Assembly (NCBI GenBank): GCA_002011735.1
Contig: MTOQ01000087.1
Span: 1-44,400, forward strand
Source: Nitrospirae bacterium JdFR-81
GTDB taxonomy: Bacteria; Nitrospirota; Thermodesulfovibrionia; UBA6902
DNA: 44,400 nt
Direction: 5' to 3'
Both the position numbers and the translations under genes were made by a program. The notes below the pieces were generated by a model. The model made no database searches, was not told the DNA's origin, and worked only from the letters and a program-made list of their open reading frames with translations. Shown here one piece after another: positions 7,258 to 15,555 of the stretch (positions are counted from its first letter, which is position 1; every line of letters begins with the position of its first letter).

Positions 7258-8229
7258 ATGGTCAGGGATATCTTCGATAGATTCAGCGATACAGGGATAC
7301 TCGTTATAGGAGACCTCATGGTTGATCGTTATATATGGGGCAAGGTCAGGAGGATATCCCCTGAGGCACCCGTGCCTGTTGTTGAGGTATCAAACGAGGA
7401 GATACTCCCCGGTGGTGCTGCCAATGTGGCCAACAACCTTGTATCCCTTGGTGGCAGGGTCTTTGTATCAGGCGTCATAGGAGACGATGATATGGGCACA
7501 AGGTTGAAGACGGAGCTTGATAAAAGGGGCATCAATACAGACGGGATAATCGTGAGCAGAGAGAGGCCAACGACCATAAAGACCAGGATCATAGCCCATA
7601 ATCAGCAGGTGGTTAGATTCGACCATGAGGTAAAGACAGATATAAACCGTTCGACCATCTCTGCGATCCTCGACTATGTAAAGAGGTGTCTGCCTGACAT
7701 AAAGGGGATAATAATCTCGGATTATTGCAAGGGTGTGATAACAAAGACCTTTATGAAGAGACTGCTTGAGATGATGGATCTAAAGAGGTTCATAGCCGTT
7801 GATCCAAAGGTGGGGCACTTTGATTATTACAGGGGGGTAAGCTTAATAACACCGAACATAATGGAGGCATCATCAGGCTCTGGCATAGAGATAACCGATG
7901 AAGAGAGCCTTATCTCGGCAGGCAGGAGACTCATTGAGAGGATAGGCTGTAAGGCCGTCCTCATAACCAGGGGTGAGGAGGGGATGACATTGCTTGAAAA
8001 GAATGGTAAAGTAACACACATACCCACCTTTGCCAAAGAGGTGTATGATGTGACAGGCGCAGGTGACACCGTTATTGCAACGTTTACACTCACACACTGC
8101 GCAGGTGCATCCCTCAGGGACGCTGCTATATATGCAAACCATGCAGCAGGTATTGTGGTGGGAGAGGTCGGCACAGCCGTCATAAACAGGGATGAACTGA
8201 TATCAAATATAACAGGAGCAAAGGGATGA
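7258..8229 (+). CDS. rfaE1: D-glycero-beta-D-manno-heptose-7-phosphate kinase
   Basis: This 323-residue PfkB-family sugar kinase makes heptose-1,7-bisphosphate for the LPS inner core. Landmarks are GDLMVDRYIWGKVRRISPEA at the N terminus, PGGAANVANNLVSLGG, and the catalytic DVTGAGDTVIATF near residue 267. The cytidylyltransferase half of bifunctional HldE is absent, so this is the stand-alone kinase (RfaE1/HldA). ATG 7237 is in frame, but it lies within the promoter spacer and would precede the predicted transcript start, so ATG 7258 is preferred. Its product begins 15 residues before the GILVIGD core, as in homologs. No Shine-Dalgarno is seen. The stop overlaps the aminotransferase start in ATGA. 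Confidence 0.9.
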   Translation: MVRDIFDRFSDTGILVIGDLMVDRYIWGKVRRISPEAPVPVVEVSNEEILPGGAANVANNLVSLGGRVFVSGVIGDDDMGTRLKTELDKRGINTDGIIVSRERPTTIKTRIIAHNQQVVRFDHEVKTDINRSTISAILDYVKRCLPDIKGIIISDYCKGVITKTFMKRLLEMMDLKRFIAVDPKVGHFDYYRGVSLITPNIMEASSGSGIEITDEESLISAGRRLIERIGCKAVLITRGEEGMTLLEKNGKVTHIPTFAKEVYDVTGAGDTVIATFTLTHCAGASLRDAAIYANHAAGIVVGEVGTAVINRDELISNITGAKG

Positions 8230-9419
8230 TACCATCAAAAAGGGCACAATCAATAAAACCATCACCCACACTATCCATTGATACAAAGGCAAAGGCCCTC
8301 AGGGCAGCAGGAGAGGACATCATCAACTTTGGTGTTGGTGAGCCTGATTTCGACACACCTGCCAACATAAAGGAGGCTGCCATAAAGGCGATAAGGGATG
8401 GCTTCACAAAATACACACCAGTGGGCGGAATCGTTGAACTGAAGGACGCCATCATCGAAAAGTTCCAAAGAGACAACAACCTCTCTTATAGCAGAGACGA
8501 GATTATCGTCTCATGCGGTGCCAAACACTCCCTTTATAATATAGCCGAGGCGCTATTTAATCCTGGAGATGAGGTTATAATACCCGCACCATACTGGGTC
8601 ACATACCCCGACCAGGTGATACTCAATGACGCAGTGCCTGTTGTTATAAATACCGACGAAAAGAACTCCTTCAGATTGACACCAGAGCTTATCAGGGAGA
8701 AGCTGTCAGAAAAGACAAGGGCATTGATACTCAACTATCCCTCCAATCCAACAGGGCTCTCATATGACCACGACAGCCTCCAGAGGATAGCCGAGATGGC
8801 AATTGAACACGACCTTTATATCATCTCTGACGAGATATACGAGAAACTCACCTATGATGGGTTTAAACACACAAGCATCGCCTCCCTTGGAGAGGAGGTA
8901 AAGAAGAGGACCCTGGTGGTGAATGGCCTCTCCAAGTCCCATGCAATGACGGGCTGGAGGATAGGCTTCACGGCAGGGCCAAAGGAGATCATCTCTGCTA
9001 TGACAAAGATACAGAGTCAGTCCACATCAAACCCCACATCCATAGCACAGATGGCTGCTGTAGAAGCGCTTAGGGGGCCACAGGACTTCATACCCATGAT
9101 GGTCTCAGAATTTGACAAGAGGAGGCTCTATATCCTCGAACGACTCAACGGCATCGAGGGTGTATCAACCATAAAACCTGTCGGGGCATTCTATGTATTC
9201 CCGAATGTATCCTACTATTATGGAAGGGCCAGCAACGGATTCAGGATCAATTCATCACTTGACCTCTCCGAGTATCTACTGGACAGGGCCAGGGTGGCAG
9301 TGGTACCAGGCTCTGCATTCGGGAACGATGATTATATAAGACTCTCTTACGCGACATCCATGGATAATATAAAGAAGGGGCTGGACAGGATCGAGGAGGC
9401 ACTCGCCGGTCTGAGGTGA
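8226..9419 (+). CDS. PLP-dependent aspartate-type aminotransferase (class I, Ib subgroup)
   Basis: This is a 397-residue fold-type I aminotransferase resembling thermophile aspartate aminotransferases. Motifs in order are INFGVGEPDFDTP, TKYTPVGGIVELKDAI, the APYWVTYPDQV Trp that stacks on PLP, NYPSNPTG with the PLP-binding Asn, SDEIYEKLTYDG, and the Schiff-base Lys237 in NGLSKSHAMTGWRIGF. It transfers amino groups between aspartate (or prephenate in some members) and 2-oxoglutarate. It is translationally coupled to rfaE1 by ATGA. The exact amino-acid range cannot be read from sequence. Confidence 0.92.
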   Translation: MIPSKRAQSIKPSPTLSIDTKAKALRAAGEDIINFGVGEPDFDTPANIKEAAIKAIRDGFTKYTPVGGIVELKDAIIEKFQRDNNLSYSRDEIIVSCGAKHSLYNIAEALFNPGDEVIIPAPYWVTYPDQVILNDAVPVVINTDEKNSFRLTPELIREKLSEKTRALILNYPSNPTGLSYDHDSLQRIAEMAIEHDLYIISDEIYEKLTYDGFKHTSIASLGEEVKKRTLVVNGLSKSHAMTGWRIGFTAGPKEIISAMTKIQSQSTSNPTSIAQMAAVEALRGPQDFIPMMVSEFDKRRLYILERLNGIEGVSTIKPVGAFYVFPNVSYYYGRASNGFRINSSLDLSEYLLDRARVAVVPGSAFGNDDYIRLSYATSMDNIKKGLDRIEEALAGLR

Positions 9420-9486
9420 CCCTATTAATAAAATTGAAAAAGTTTTATAATATTTAAAATGCCACCTTCAGGATGAGCAGGGAAGA

Positions 9487-9939
9487 ATGCTGAGAGAGAT
9501 GAAGATAGAGGGTCTGTTATTTGATCCCCGAAGCAATATGTATATATTGCTCCTCAAAGAGGTCAACGGCCACGAGACACTACCAATCTGGATAGGCAAA
9601 CCAGAGGCCGACTCCATCGCCCTCGCCCTGGGTAAGATAGTCACACCAAGGCCACTGACCCATGACCTGCTGAAGAATATCATATATGAATTAAAGATGA
9701 AGGTGACAAAGGTCGTTATCACAGAGATAATCGACAACACATACTATGCAGGCCTGTACATAGAGAAGGAGGGCACAGAGATACCGATTGATTCAAGGCC
9801 GAGTGATGCTATAGCGGTGGCGATAAGGGTTAATGCACCGATATTTGTGGATGAGAATGTGATCACCTACAGGAACAGCGATGAGCTTGAAGACTGGTTA
9901 AAGAACCTCAAACCAGAAGACTTCGGTAACGTGATGTAA
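9487..9939 (+). CDS. bifunctional nuclease family protein (DUF151)
   Basis: This 150-residue protein has the whole BFN/DUF151 domain: LPIWIGKPEADSIALAL near residues 33-49, RPLTHDLL, and the conserved SRPSDAIAVAIRVNAPIFV at 101-119. Family members are reported to have RNase/DNase activity in plants and are single-domain cytosolic proteins in bacteria; the bacterial role is poorly known. An AGGGAAG precedes ATG 9487, and a second in-frame ATG lies at 9499. A TATAAT at 9446-9451 without a clear -35 is the only promoter-like element in the 67-base gap. recO follows after 11 bases. Confidence 0.9.
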   Translation: MLREMKIEGLLFDPRSNMYILLLKEVNGHETLPIWIGKPEADSIALALGKIVTPRPLTHDLLKNIIYELKMKVTKVVITEIIDNTYYAGLYIEKEGTEIPIDSRPSDAIAVAIRVNAPIFVDENVITYRNSDELEDWLKNLKPEDFGNVM

Positions 9940-9950
9940 CCCCATCCATT

Positions 9951-10667
9951 GTGCTGACCAGGACAGAGGGTATCGTCCTTAAAAATCAAAAACATGGTGA
10001 GGCCGATTTAATAGTAACATACCTGACCCCTGATCGTGGTATAATCAAGGCATTTGCAAAAAGCCCCCACAAGATAAAGAGCAGGTTTGGGAGCAGTCTT
10101 GAACCACTCACACACTCAAGGATATCCCTGTTCGGTAAAGAGCAATCCATCCCAAAGATCACCCAATCAGACATCATAAACACATTCTACCGACTGAGAG
10201 AGAGCTATGACGACCTCATAAACATATCCAGGCTCATAAGGGTCATGTTATCCATCATTCCAGAAGACACACCCAACAAGAGGCTGTTCAACTTCTTTTT
10301 GGGCATCCTCAACCTCATGGACTCATCCACAGGAGACCAGAGACACATCCTGTATCTCATAGCCCTTATCCGCCTCCTTGCGATGACAGGATATGCACCG
10401 AGGCTGAACAAATGTGGCAGATGCGGTAAAAAGGGTATTAATTTCTATCCTGGGGCAGGCACCATACTGTGTGATGGATGCGCAGGTGGCCAGGAGATAA
10501 AAGGACCCCCTGTGAGGGTCAATGGTGATATCATAAACTTTTATTCACACTCCATCGAATGGCCTGTGCAGAAGCTGACAAGACTGAGACCCCGCAAAGA
10601 ACTCCTCTCCACACTCTCCAGCATCATGGAGAGACACCTCTCACAGAATCTCGGCATCAGGCCATGA
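9951..10667 (+). CDS. recO: DNA repair protein RecO
   Basis: RecO helps load RecA on SSB-coated DNA in gap repair. The 238-residue protein is of normal length, with an N-terminal OB-fold (EGIVLKNQKHGEADLIVTYLTPDRGIIKAFAKSP), a helical domain and a four-Cys zinc motif (CGRCGKKG and CDGC near residues 155-178). The start is GTG 9951 without a visible Shine-Dalgarno, 11 bases after the DUF151 gene, so the two are probably cotranscribed. Confidence 0.95.
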   Translation: MLTRTEGIVLKNQKHGEADLIVTYLTPDRGIIKAFAKSPHKIKSRFGSSLEPLTHSRISLFGKEQSIPKITQSDIINTFYRLRESYDDLINISRLIRVMLSIIPEDTPNKRLFNFFLGILNLMDSSTGDQRHILYLIALIRLLAMTGYAPRLNKCGRCGKKGINFYPGAGTILCDGCAGGQEIKGPPVRVNGDIINFYSHSIEWPVQKLTRLRPRKELLSTLSSIMERHLSQNLGIRP

Positions 10668-10684
10668 AGCCACCTGTTCTATAT

Positions 10685-10935
10685 TCATCCTTCTCTTATT
10701 AAGTCAGGAAACACCGTCTCCACAAACCCTGAGGGGGGTTGACCATCTTCGGTTTATATATCCTGCCTTTCCTTGCCTTATTAAAGTCCTTTTTGTCTCC
10801 AGTGATAAGATAATCAGCACCGCACGTAATAGCAGAGATAAGCACAGGGACATCCTTATCAGGAATGGATCTGTTATACCCCTGACAGCCTGTTTCGAGG
10901 GCAACCTCTCCTACCCCGCATCTCCCGCCTCTACT
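10685..10935 (-). pseudogene. PIN-domain toxin/nuclease remnant, truncated and frameshifted
   Basis: Directly after and in frame with the hypD stop codon, the minus strand encodes a typical PIN C-terminal part: DKDVPVLISAITCGADYLITGDKKDF, with the conserved acidic and Thr-Gly-Asp positions. The frame then breaks at a six-base homopolymer (10733-10738), and the C-terminal piece PSGFVETVFPDLIREG followed by TGA at 10687-10685 continues in another frame. One extra base in the run would restore the frame. The N-terminal half of a PIN domain, including its first catalytic Asp, is missing. No start codon or ribosome-binding site is apparent. It is probably the relic of a VapC-like or PIN_3-type toxin gene; no antitoxin is seen beside it. 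Confidence 0.6.
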
Positions 10936-11970
10936 TTATCGATTCTTAAACCATATATTGCATGCCCCCTCGATGGAGACCATACAGGGGCCCTTTGGTC
11001 TTTCTGGAGTGCATGCCTTTTTGAACAGCCTGCAATCATCGGGATAGGCCTTTCCCAGGACCACCCTGTCGCATATACATCCAGGGATCTTTGACTCTTT
11101 CACCTCCTTCAAACCAAAGACCCTCTTTGCATCTGCCCTGGCATACTCATCCCTCAGCTCAAGACCTGACCGGGGAATATTTCCTATGGCCCTCCAGTTC
11201 ACATCAGAGACCGTGAAGTACTTATTAATGAGTCTCTGTGCGGTTGTGTTGCCCTGTGGCCTTACAACGTGCCTATACACATTGCCTACATATGGCCTTC
11301 CATCATTTATCTGCCTGAGTAGTTCTAAAAGGCCGAGTAATAGATTCTCGGGCTCAAAACCTGCAACGACAACAGGAATACCGTATCTCTCAGGGAACAC
11401 CCTCCATGCATCTGCCCCCACAATGGCAGAGACATGCCCTGGTGCAATAAACCCATCTATGCCTATCTCTGAATCCATGACAAGGACCTCCATTATCCTG
11501 GGTGTCAATCTATGAGAACTGAGTATATAGAGGTTTTCGGGCATGCCGGTCTCAAGGATCGCTGCAACAGGCGCTGTGGTTGTCTCAAAGCCTATTGAGA
11601 AGAAGATCACCTTTCTGTCCTTATCCTCCCTGGCGATCCTCACCACCTCTGATGGAGAGGTGACCATCCTGAAGTTCCTCCCATTGGAGATGATCGAGCC
11701 CTCTCTTGATGGAACCCTGAGCATATCACCATATGTCACAAGCAGAACATCATCCCTCCTTGAGAGTTCTATCGCATTTATGATGTCGCTTTCAGGACAT
11801 ACACACACAGGACACCCAGGGCCTGGTATGAGTTCCAGGCCCTCTGGCATGAGGCTCCTTATACCTGATGAGGATATAGTATGCTCGTGAGAGCCACACA
11901 CATTCATTATCTTGAGCCTCTTGCCTCTGGGGATGAGTTCCCTGATCTGTCGGATGACCCCTTCAACCAT
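10936..11970 (-). CDS. hypD: hydrogenase maturation protein HypD
   Basis: HypD is the [4Fe-4S] scaffold on which the Fe(CN)2CO unit of [NiFe]-hydrogenase is assembled together with HypC, using cyanide delivered by HypE/F. The 344-residue protein shows the conserved MNVCGSHEH (residues 22-30), the cysteine loop PGPGCPVCVCP (50-60), FFSIGFETTTAP and the C-terminal cluster cysteines in SKIPGCICDRVVLGKAYPDDCRLFKKAC. GAGGGACAGGCC precedes ATG 11970. It is separated from hypC-A-B-E by about six kilobases of other genes on the same strand, whereas it usually sits between hypC and hypE. No hypF is in the window. Confidence 0.97.
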   Translation of the reverse strand: MVEGVIRQIRELIPRGKRLKIMNVCGSHEHTISSSGIRSLMPEGLELIPGPGCPVCVCPESDIINAIELSRRDDVLLVTYGDMLRVPSREGSIISNGRNFRMVTSPSEVVRIAREDKDRKVIFFSIGFETTTAPVAAILETGMPENLYILSSHRLTPRIMEVLVMDSEIGIDGFIAPGHVSAIVGADAWRVFPERYGIPVVVAGFEPENLLLGLLELLRQINDGRPYVGNVYRHVVRPQGNTTAQRLINKYFTVSDVNWRAIGNIPRSGLELRDEYARADAKRVFGLKEVKESKIPGCICDRVVLGKAYPDDCRLFKKACTPERPKGPCMVSIEGACNIWFKNR

Positions 11971-12195
11971 GGCCTGTCCCTCACCAGACCAGGGAGAGGA
12001 GGGAGATTATCTTGGTCTGAAGGCGATTATATTTACAGGAGATAACCACACACTCTTCAGAACGATAGCAAAAGCCGTCCTTGACAACCACATGAGTGCT
12101 GATACCTGTCATTGACCTGAAGGGGCACGGGAGATGGAGTTTGCCACTTGTGATGGAGTATTGTTTTTGCAAAAAATAGTTCTCTATATGGATCT
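11971..12195. other. 225-base gap without a confident gene
   Basis: No confident gene is seen. On the minus strand an 83-codon frame (11981-12232) crosses it but overlaps the upstream gene. On the plus strand 1972 bases would not be reached; instead ATG 11972-12115 encodes 47 residues whose core IIFTGDNHTLFRTIAKAVLDNH vaguely recalls the first helix of low-molecular-weight phosphatases (CTGNxCRSxxAEAxL) without its catalytic Cys. It may be a decayed fragment or chance. Confidence 0.25.
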
Positions 12196-12813
12196 TCATC
12201 TCTTCAGTCCTGTCAGCCTGTCCCTCAGCCACCTCATGATATCATCGTATGAGGGTGGCATCACAAGGAACAGCTCTATGTCCTTTGAGAGCTGGAGTTT
12301 AACCCTCACATCATCCTCCATTATAAGGATGGCGGCCTCTCCTGCTGAGATGTTGCTGTCTATTGCATTCTGCAGGTGTTTGAGCCTCCTGTCAAGTGCC
12401 TCCTTATAGAATTCGTATATCTTGTCCGAGACCTCCCTTGACCTTACGATGGCGAGGCAGTTCCTCCAGTCTATATAGGCATTGAGTATATCCCTGTCTT
12501 CGATCGGTTGTATGACAGCTCCCTGTTCAACCCTCTTCTTGACAAGGGAGTGTGCCCTCTCATTTATCCTGTTCAGGATATTAAGGGCCTCTTCACCGTC
12601 ACCATAGATACTCTCACACAGTATCTTGCTCGCCCTGCCTGCTATCTCTAACCTCTCCAGCTGCTTCTCTACATCCTCCCAGAATCTATTAACAAGGTTA
12701 TTATACTCCTCCTCAGCATCCCTGACAGGATATACATTTGGCACAAAGTACAACTTCCTCTTCCCTGAAAAGCTCTCTACCTCTGGCCTCTGTATCTTCC
12801 CCAGCTCAACCAT
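12196..12813 (-). CDS. conserved-looking protein of unknown function
   Basis: This is a 205-residue soluble protein with no signal peptide or membrane segment. It is strongly helical and charged in the middle, and the C-terminal 50 residues (EAAILIMEDDVRVKLQLSKDIELFLVMPPSYDDIMRWLR) look like a folded alpha/beta end with a conserved-looking PPSYDD. I do not recognise the family. It begins 15 bases after the octaheme cytochrome with AAAGG before ATG 12813, so it is probably in the same transcript. Being cytoplasmic, it is unlikely to be a direct electron-transfer partner of the cytochrome. It contains two cysteines and no metal-binding pattern. Confidence 0.75.
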   Translation of the reverse strand: MVELGKIQRPEVESFSGKRKLYFVPNVYPVRDAEEEYNNLVNRFWEDVEKQLERLEIAGRASKILCESIYGDGEEALNILNRINERAHSLVKKRVEQGAVIQPIEDRDILNAYIDWRNCLAIVRSREVSDKIYEFYKEALDRRLKHLQNAIDSNISAGEAAILIMEDDVRVKLQLSKDIELFLVMPPSYDDIMRWLRDRLTGLKR

Positions 12814-12828
12814 TGTACCTTTATTATA

Positions 12829-14322
12829 TTACTCCTCGATCCCTGATTTCACCTCTATCATATCCCTCATATCCTGGATATTCTCTGATAGCTCCCACCA
12901 TCCGAGGTTAAATCCTGTGTAGTCATAGGCACCGGTCATCGCCGAGGCGTATCGCACTGTATTGGCATAAAAGAGCCACTGTTCAACCCACATCTTCTCG
13001 ATGCTTTCATCAAAGGGGTTTGCGGGATCCTCTATGCCCATATCCCATGCCTTCTGCATCAACATGGTGGCCGTAAGGACCATCTCATCGACCTTCCTGA
13101 TATGTTCATGGACCTTGTCAAAGTGTCCATTTATCCAGTCCCTGTTATGACAGCCATTGCATATCGCCTTCATCTTATTGAGCCTTCTCATCTGTTCTTC
13201 TTTATCAATGAGGAATCCTGTTGCCAGTGCGCCTGAAAAGGTGGTGGGCATGGGGAGACCGTCACCATTCCTGATTATGGTGGTATCTCCGGATCTGGGC
13301 TGGGGGTGACTGTAGATGAGACCAAATAGCCTTATCCATAGCCTTGAACCAAAGTCGTGTGTCCTCTCTGCGATGACCTCGCCCTGGGGTGATACAAGCA
13401 GGCTGTTATGACATGTTGCACATGTTGGAGCCGTGAAGTCTTCTCCTATGACCCAGGGGACGGCATCAAAATTCCACTCTTTATGCTTTGAGAGGAATAT
13501 ATTCCCGTGCTTGCTCACCTTATAGACATACCACGCTGGCACATCTGGCTCTGCATGGCACTGCGAACAGGTGTAGGGTTTCCTTGCCACCTCGATGGAG
13601 AAGGCGTGTCTTGCATGGCATGAGGTGCAGGAGCCAATACTCCCATCCGGGTTCTCCCTCCCAACACCCTGATTCGGCCAGTTGATAAGATCAGGTATCC
13701 TGATGCTCCCTATCTTGGTCCTTATCGTCTTCATCCCCTTTACCTCAACCTTTGTCCCGTGACATCCGAGGCAGACATCATTAAGGACCATGGCAGATGG
13801 CTTCTCCTGGATGATCCTTCCATTTCTGATCTTCTGCACGCCGGTAATGGTCTCTACAAGGGTGTGATAAAGAGGGTTATCCATCAGGTTCTTCCGCGCC
13901 TGTGCCTTCTTGCTCCCTGAATACTGGGCGACCTCAACAGGGTGGCATGTGGCGCAGTCATTAGGTGTGACTATCACATTCACCTTAAAACCCATGTGAT
14001 CAAAATTGTCCCTGTGCCTCTCAGGATTCTGGCCGTGACACTCAAAACAGCCGACCACATACCCAGAAAATTCATCAGGTATCTCCTCTGCAGATACCCT
14101 CCTCTGGAGCCTGTCCTTCTTGATTGCAGCCTGTGGGGTGACCTTTGAGTGGCGGCTTGTAAGCCAGTCCTGGACGATCCCAGGGGTATAGAGCTGGTGG
14201 CATCCAATACACGCCTCTGTCTGTGGACTGATGTCCTTTATCCTTTCAGATGATGCGTCCTCTAAGGGCAGGAATAGAAGAAAGGCCAGTAGTATTATTG
14301 ATCTCACACTGATGATCTTCAT
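12829..14322 (-). CDS. octaheme c-type cytochrome, hydroxylamine-oxidoreductase-like
   Basis: From ATG 14322 this is a 497-residue exported protein (signal MKIISVRSIILLAFLLFLPLEDASS) with eight CxxCH haem sites: CIGCH, CFECH, CATCH, CLGCH, CTSCH, CSQCH, CATCH and CNGCH. Eight haems, the haem spacing and a C-terminal helical region ending AMTGAYDYTGFNLGWWELSE fit the HAO-like octaheme family. Members oxidise hydroxylamine or hydrazine, or reduce nitrite. Homologs in organisms that do not oxidise ammonia are thought to act reductively. I cannot tell whether the Tyr that cross-links P460 in true HAO is present. A GTG at 14358 would add 12 residues ahead of the signal and is less likely. It follows the FBP aldolase/phosphatase gene after a hairpin; no membrane quinol-dehydrogenase partner is adjacent. 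Confidence 0.85.
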   Translation of the reverse strand: MKIISVRSIILLAFLLFLPLEDASSERIKDISPQTEACIGCHQLYTPGIVQDWLTSRHSKVTPQAAIKKDRLQRRVSAEEIPDEFSGYVVGCFECHGQNPERHRDNFDHMGFKVNVIVTPNDCATCHPVEVAQYSGSKKAQARKNLMDNPLYHTLVETITGVQKIRNGRIIQEKPSAMVLNDVCLGCHGTKVEVKGMKTIRTKIGSIRIPDLINWPNQGVGRENPDGSIGSCTSCHARHAFSIEVARKPYTCSQCHAEPDVPAWYVYKVSKHGNIFLSKHKEWNFDAVPWVIGEDFTAPTCATCHNSLLVSPQGEVIAERTHDFGSRLWIRLFGLIYSHPQPRSGDTTIIRNGDGLPMPTTFSGALATGFLIDKEEQMRRLNKMKAICNGCHNRDWINGHFDKVHEHIRKVDEMVLTATMLMQKAWDMGIEDPANPFDESIEKMWVEQWLFYANTVRYASAMTGAYDYTGFNLGWWELSENIQDMRDMIEVKSGIEE

Positions 14323-14340
14323 CACCCATCCAAGGAATAA

Positions 14341-14364
14341 GGGCGAGTGGAAGCCCACCCGCCC
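14341..14364 (-). terminator. GC-rich stem-loop between fbp and the octaheme gene
   Basis: GGGCG-A-GTGG pairs with CCAC-C-CGCCC around a four-base loop, nine pairs with one mismatch. On the minus strand it is followed by TTATTCC, not a clean U-run. It could attenuate transcription or protect mRNA between the two genes, not stop it fully. Confidence 0.4.
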
Positions 14365-14374
14365 CTTGGATCAA

Positions 14375-15472
14375 TCATTCAGCCTTAAACCTGTTCTTGA
14401 ACTTCTTCATCAGCTGATCCATTGTTGTATATTCGAGATCCTGGAGACCGAGCCTGTGTGGCTCAAACGGACCATGCTGTCTCATGTAGTTTGCAATCTC
14501 ATTACACTTTCTCCTCGCCTCATCAAATGAAGGATCGTTAAAGAGATCAACAGGCCCAATGAGTTTACCATCCGCTATCTGGAACCCAGCGGCTATGACC
14601 CTTGGTGGGCCATCAAACCTCGATGGTGTCGCATGATGGAATGGCACGGGCATAAGCGGTCCATGGTGTGAGCCCCTCATCCATCCCTCGACTATATGTG
14701 GGAATGCAAATGGCTCGAGTGCCTCTCCAACAGCAGGGAACCCTGACTGGCACCTCACGATCAGGACAGGATCGTCCTTACCGACATACTTGCCAGCGAT
14801 AAGGCTGAGCTTCTGTGTGGAGGCCACTGCGCCTATCTCTCCGTCTCTCTTCCTGTATATCGCCTTTATCATGTATTTTCTCATCGCTCCTATAAACATC
14901 AACAGGTGATACATCTCCTCAGGACAGGTGAACCTTATGGTCTTGCTCTCATAAACATCAACCACCTCGAATATAAAGCCATCATGCATGGCAGGGTCGA
15001 TCACTATGCCTGCTGTATTGAAAGGATCTGCAAACATCTTGAACAGGGGCAGGTTCCACGCACCTGGTGAGGTCTTATCACCCATGAATACGATGACAGG
15101 CTCGCTCTTGCGTTCCTCAAACTCCATCTCTGCAACCCCTGGCCCCATACCCTTCACATTCCCACTGAAGGTGTCACTCAGCAGGTCCTGTCCTGCACCA
15201 TAGAGCTTGAGGGACTTTGCGACCTTTGTGCATGCAAGAAAGGTATCCCATGCAAGCTTGTGAATATCCTTGTTCTCGACCCCCTTCCTGTGAGTCATTA
15301 TGAGTTCGAGGTCATCCCCGCAATGGGTGACATGGAAGTCGATGAGCTTCTTGCCCTTCTTTGCCTGGGTCAGCCTCTTTTTTGCCTCCTCAAGAAGCTC
15401 GGGGTGGATGGTAGAGTGCCCGACGTATCCACCTATGTCCGCCTTGATCACACTTAAGGTAAGTCTTGCCAT
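14375..15472 (-). CDS. fructose-1,6-bisphosphate aldolase/phosphatase (archaeal type, class V)
   Basis: This is a 365-residue bifunctional FBPA/P, which condenses triose phosphates and dephosphorylates FBP in one active site and so drives unidirectional gluconeogenesis. Family landmarks are the N-terminal SVIKADIGGYVGHSTIHPE with Asp and His metal ligands, HCGDDLELIMTH, YGAGQDLLSDTFSGNVKGMGPG, MGDKTSPGAWNLPL and YRKRDGEIGAVAS with the catalytic Lys region. Length matches the family (360-390). AAAGGAGG stands seven bases before ATG 15472, and a separate extended -10 promoter lies upstream. The enzyme is typical of archaea and deep-branching thermophilic bacteria, which supports the proposed host type and autotrophic or gluconeogenic growth. 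Confidence 0.95.
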   Translation of the reverse strand: MARLTLSVIKADIGGYVGHSTIHPELLEEAKKRLTQAKKGKKLIDFHVTHCGDDLELIMTHRKGVENKDIHKLAWDTFLACTKVAKSLKLYGAGQDLLSDTFSGNVKGMGPGVAEMEFEERKSEPVIVFMGDKTSPGAWNLPLFKMFADPFNTAGIVIDPAMHDGFIFEVVDVYESKTIRFTCPEEMYHLLMFIGAMRKYMIKAIYRKRDGEIGAVASTQKLSLIAGKYVGKDDPVLIVRCQSGFPAVGEALEPFAFPHIVEGWMRGSHHGPLMPVPFHHATPSRFDGPPRVIAAGFQIADGKLIGPVDLFNDPSFDEARRKCNEIANYMRQHGPFEPHRLGLQDLEYTTMDQLMKKFKNRFKAE

Positions 15473-15508
15473 GATTCCCCTCCTTTCCAGTGTTATTAAA
15501 GCCTTTAT

Positions 15509-15537
15509 ACTATACCATTTTGTGAGATTTCTTTGAA
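15509..15537 (-). promoter_or_regulatory. sigma-70 promoter before fbp (extended -10)
   Basis: On the minus strand TTCAAA (15537-15532), 17 bases, then TATAGT (15514-15509) preceded by TGG, an extended -10. The start would be near 15502, leaving a 30-base leader with AAAGGAGG. This implies fbp and the genes behind it can be expressed apart from the hyp genes. Confidence 0.5.
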
Positions 15538-15555
15538 GGGTCTATTGATTGATCT

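Noticed and set aside
11972-12115. 47-codon plus-strand frame resembling the start of a small phosphatase
   Set aside because: The catalytic Cys is missing, it begins antisense to the hypD start and is too short; left as a possible fragment only.
11981-12232. 83-codon minus-strand frame across the hypD upstream gap
   Set aside because: It overlaps the end of the upstream gene, has no ribosome-binding site near a plausible start and no recognisable domain.
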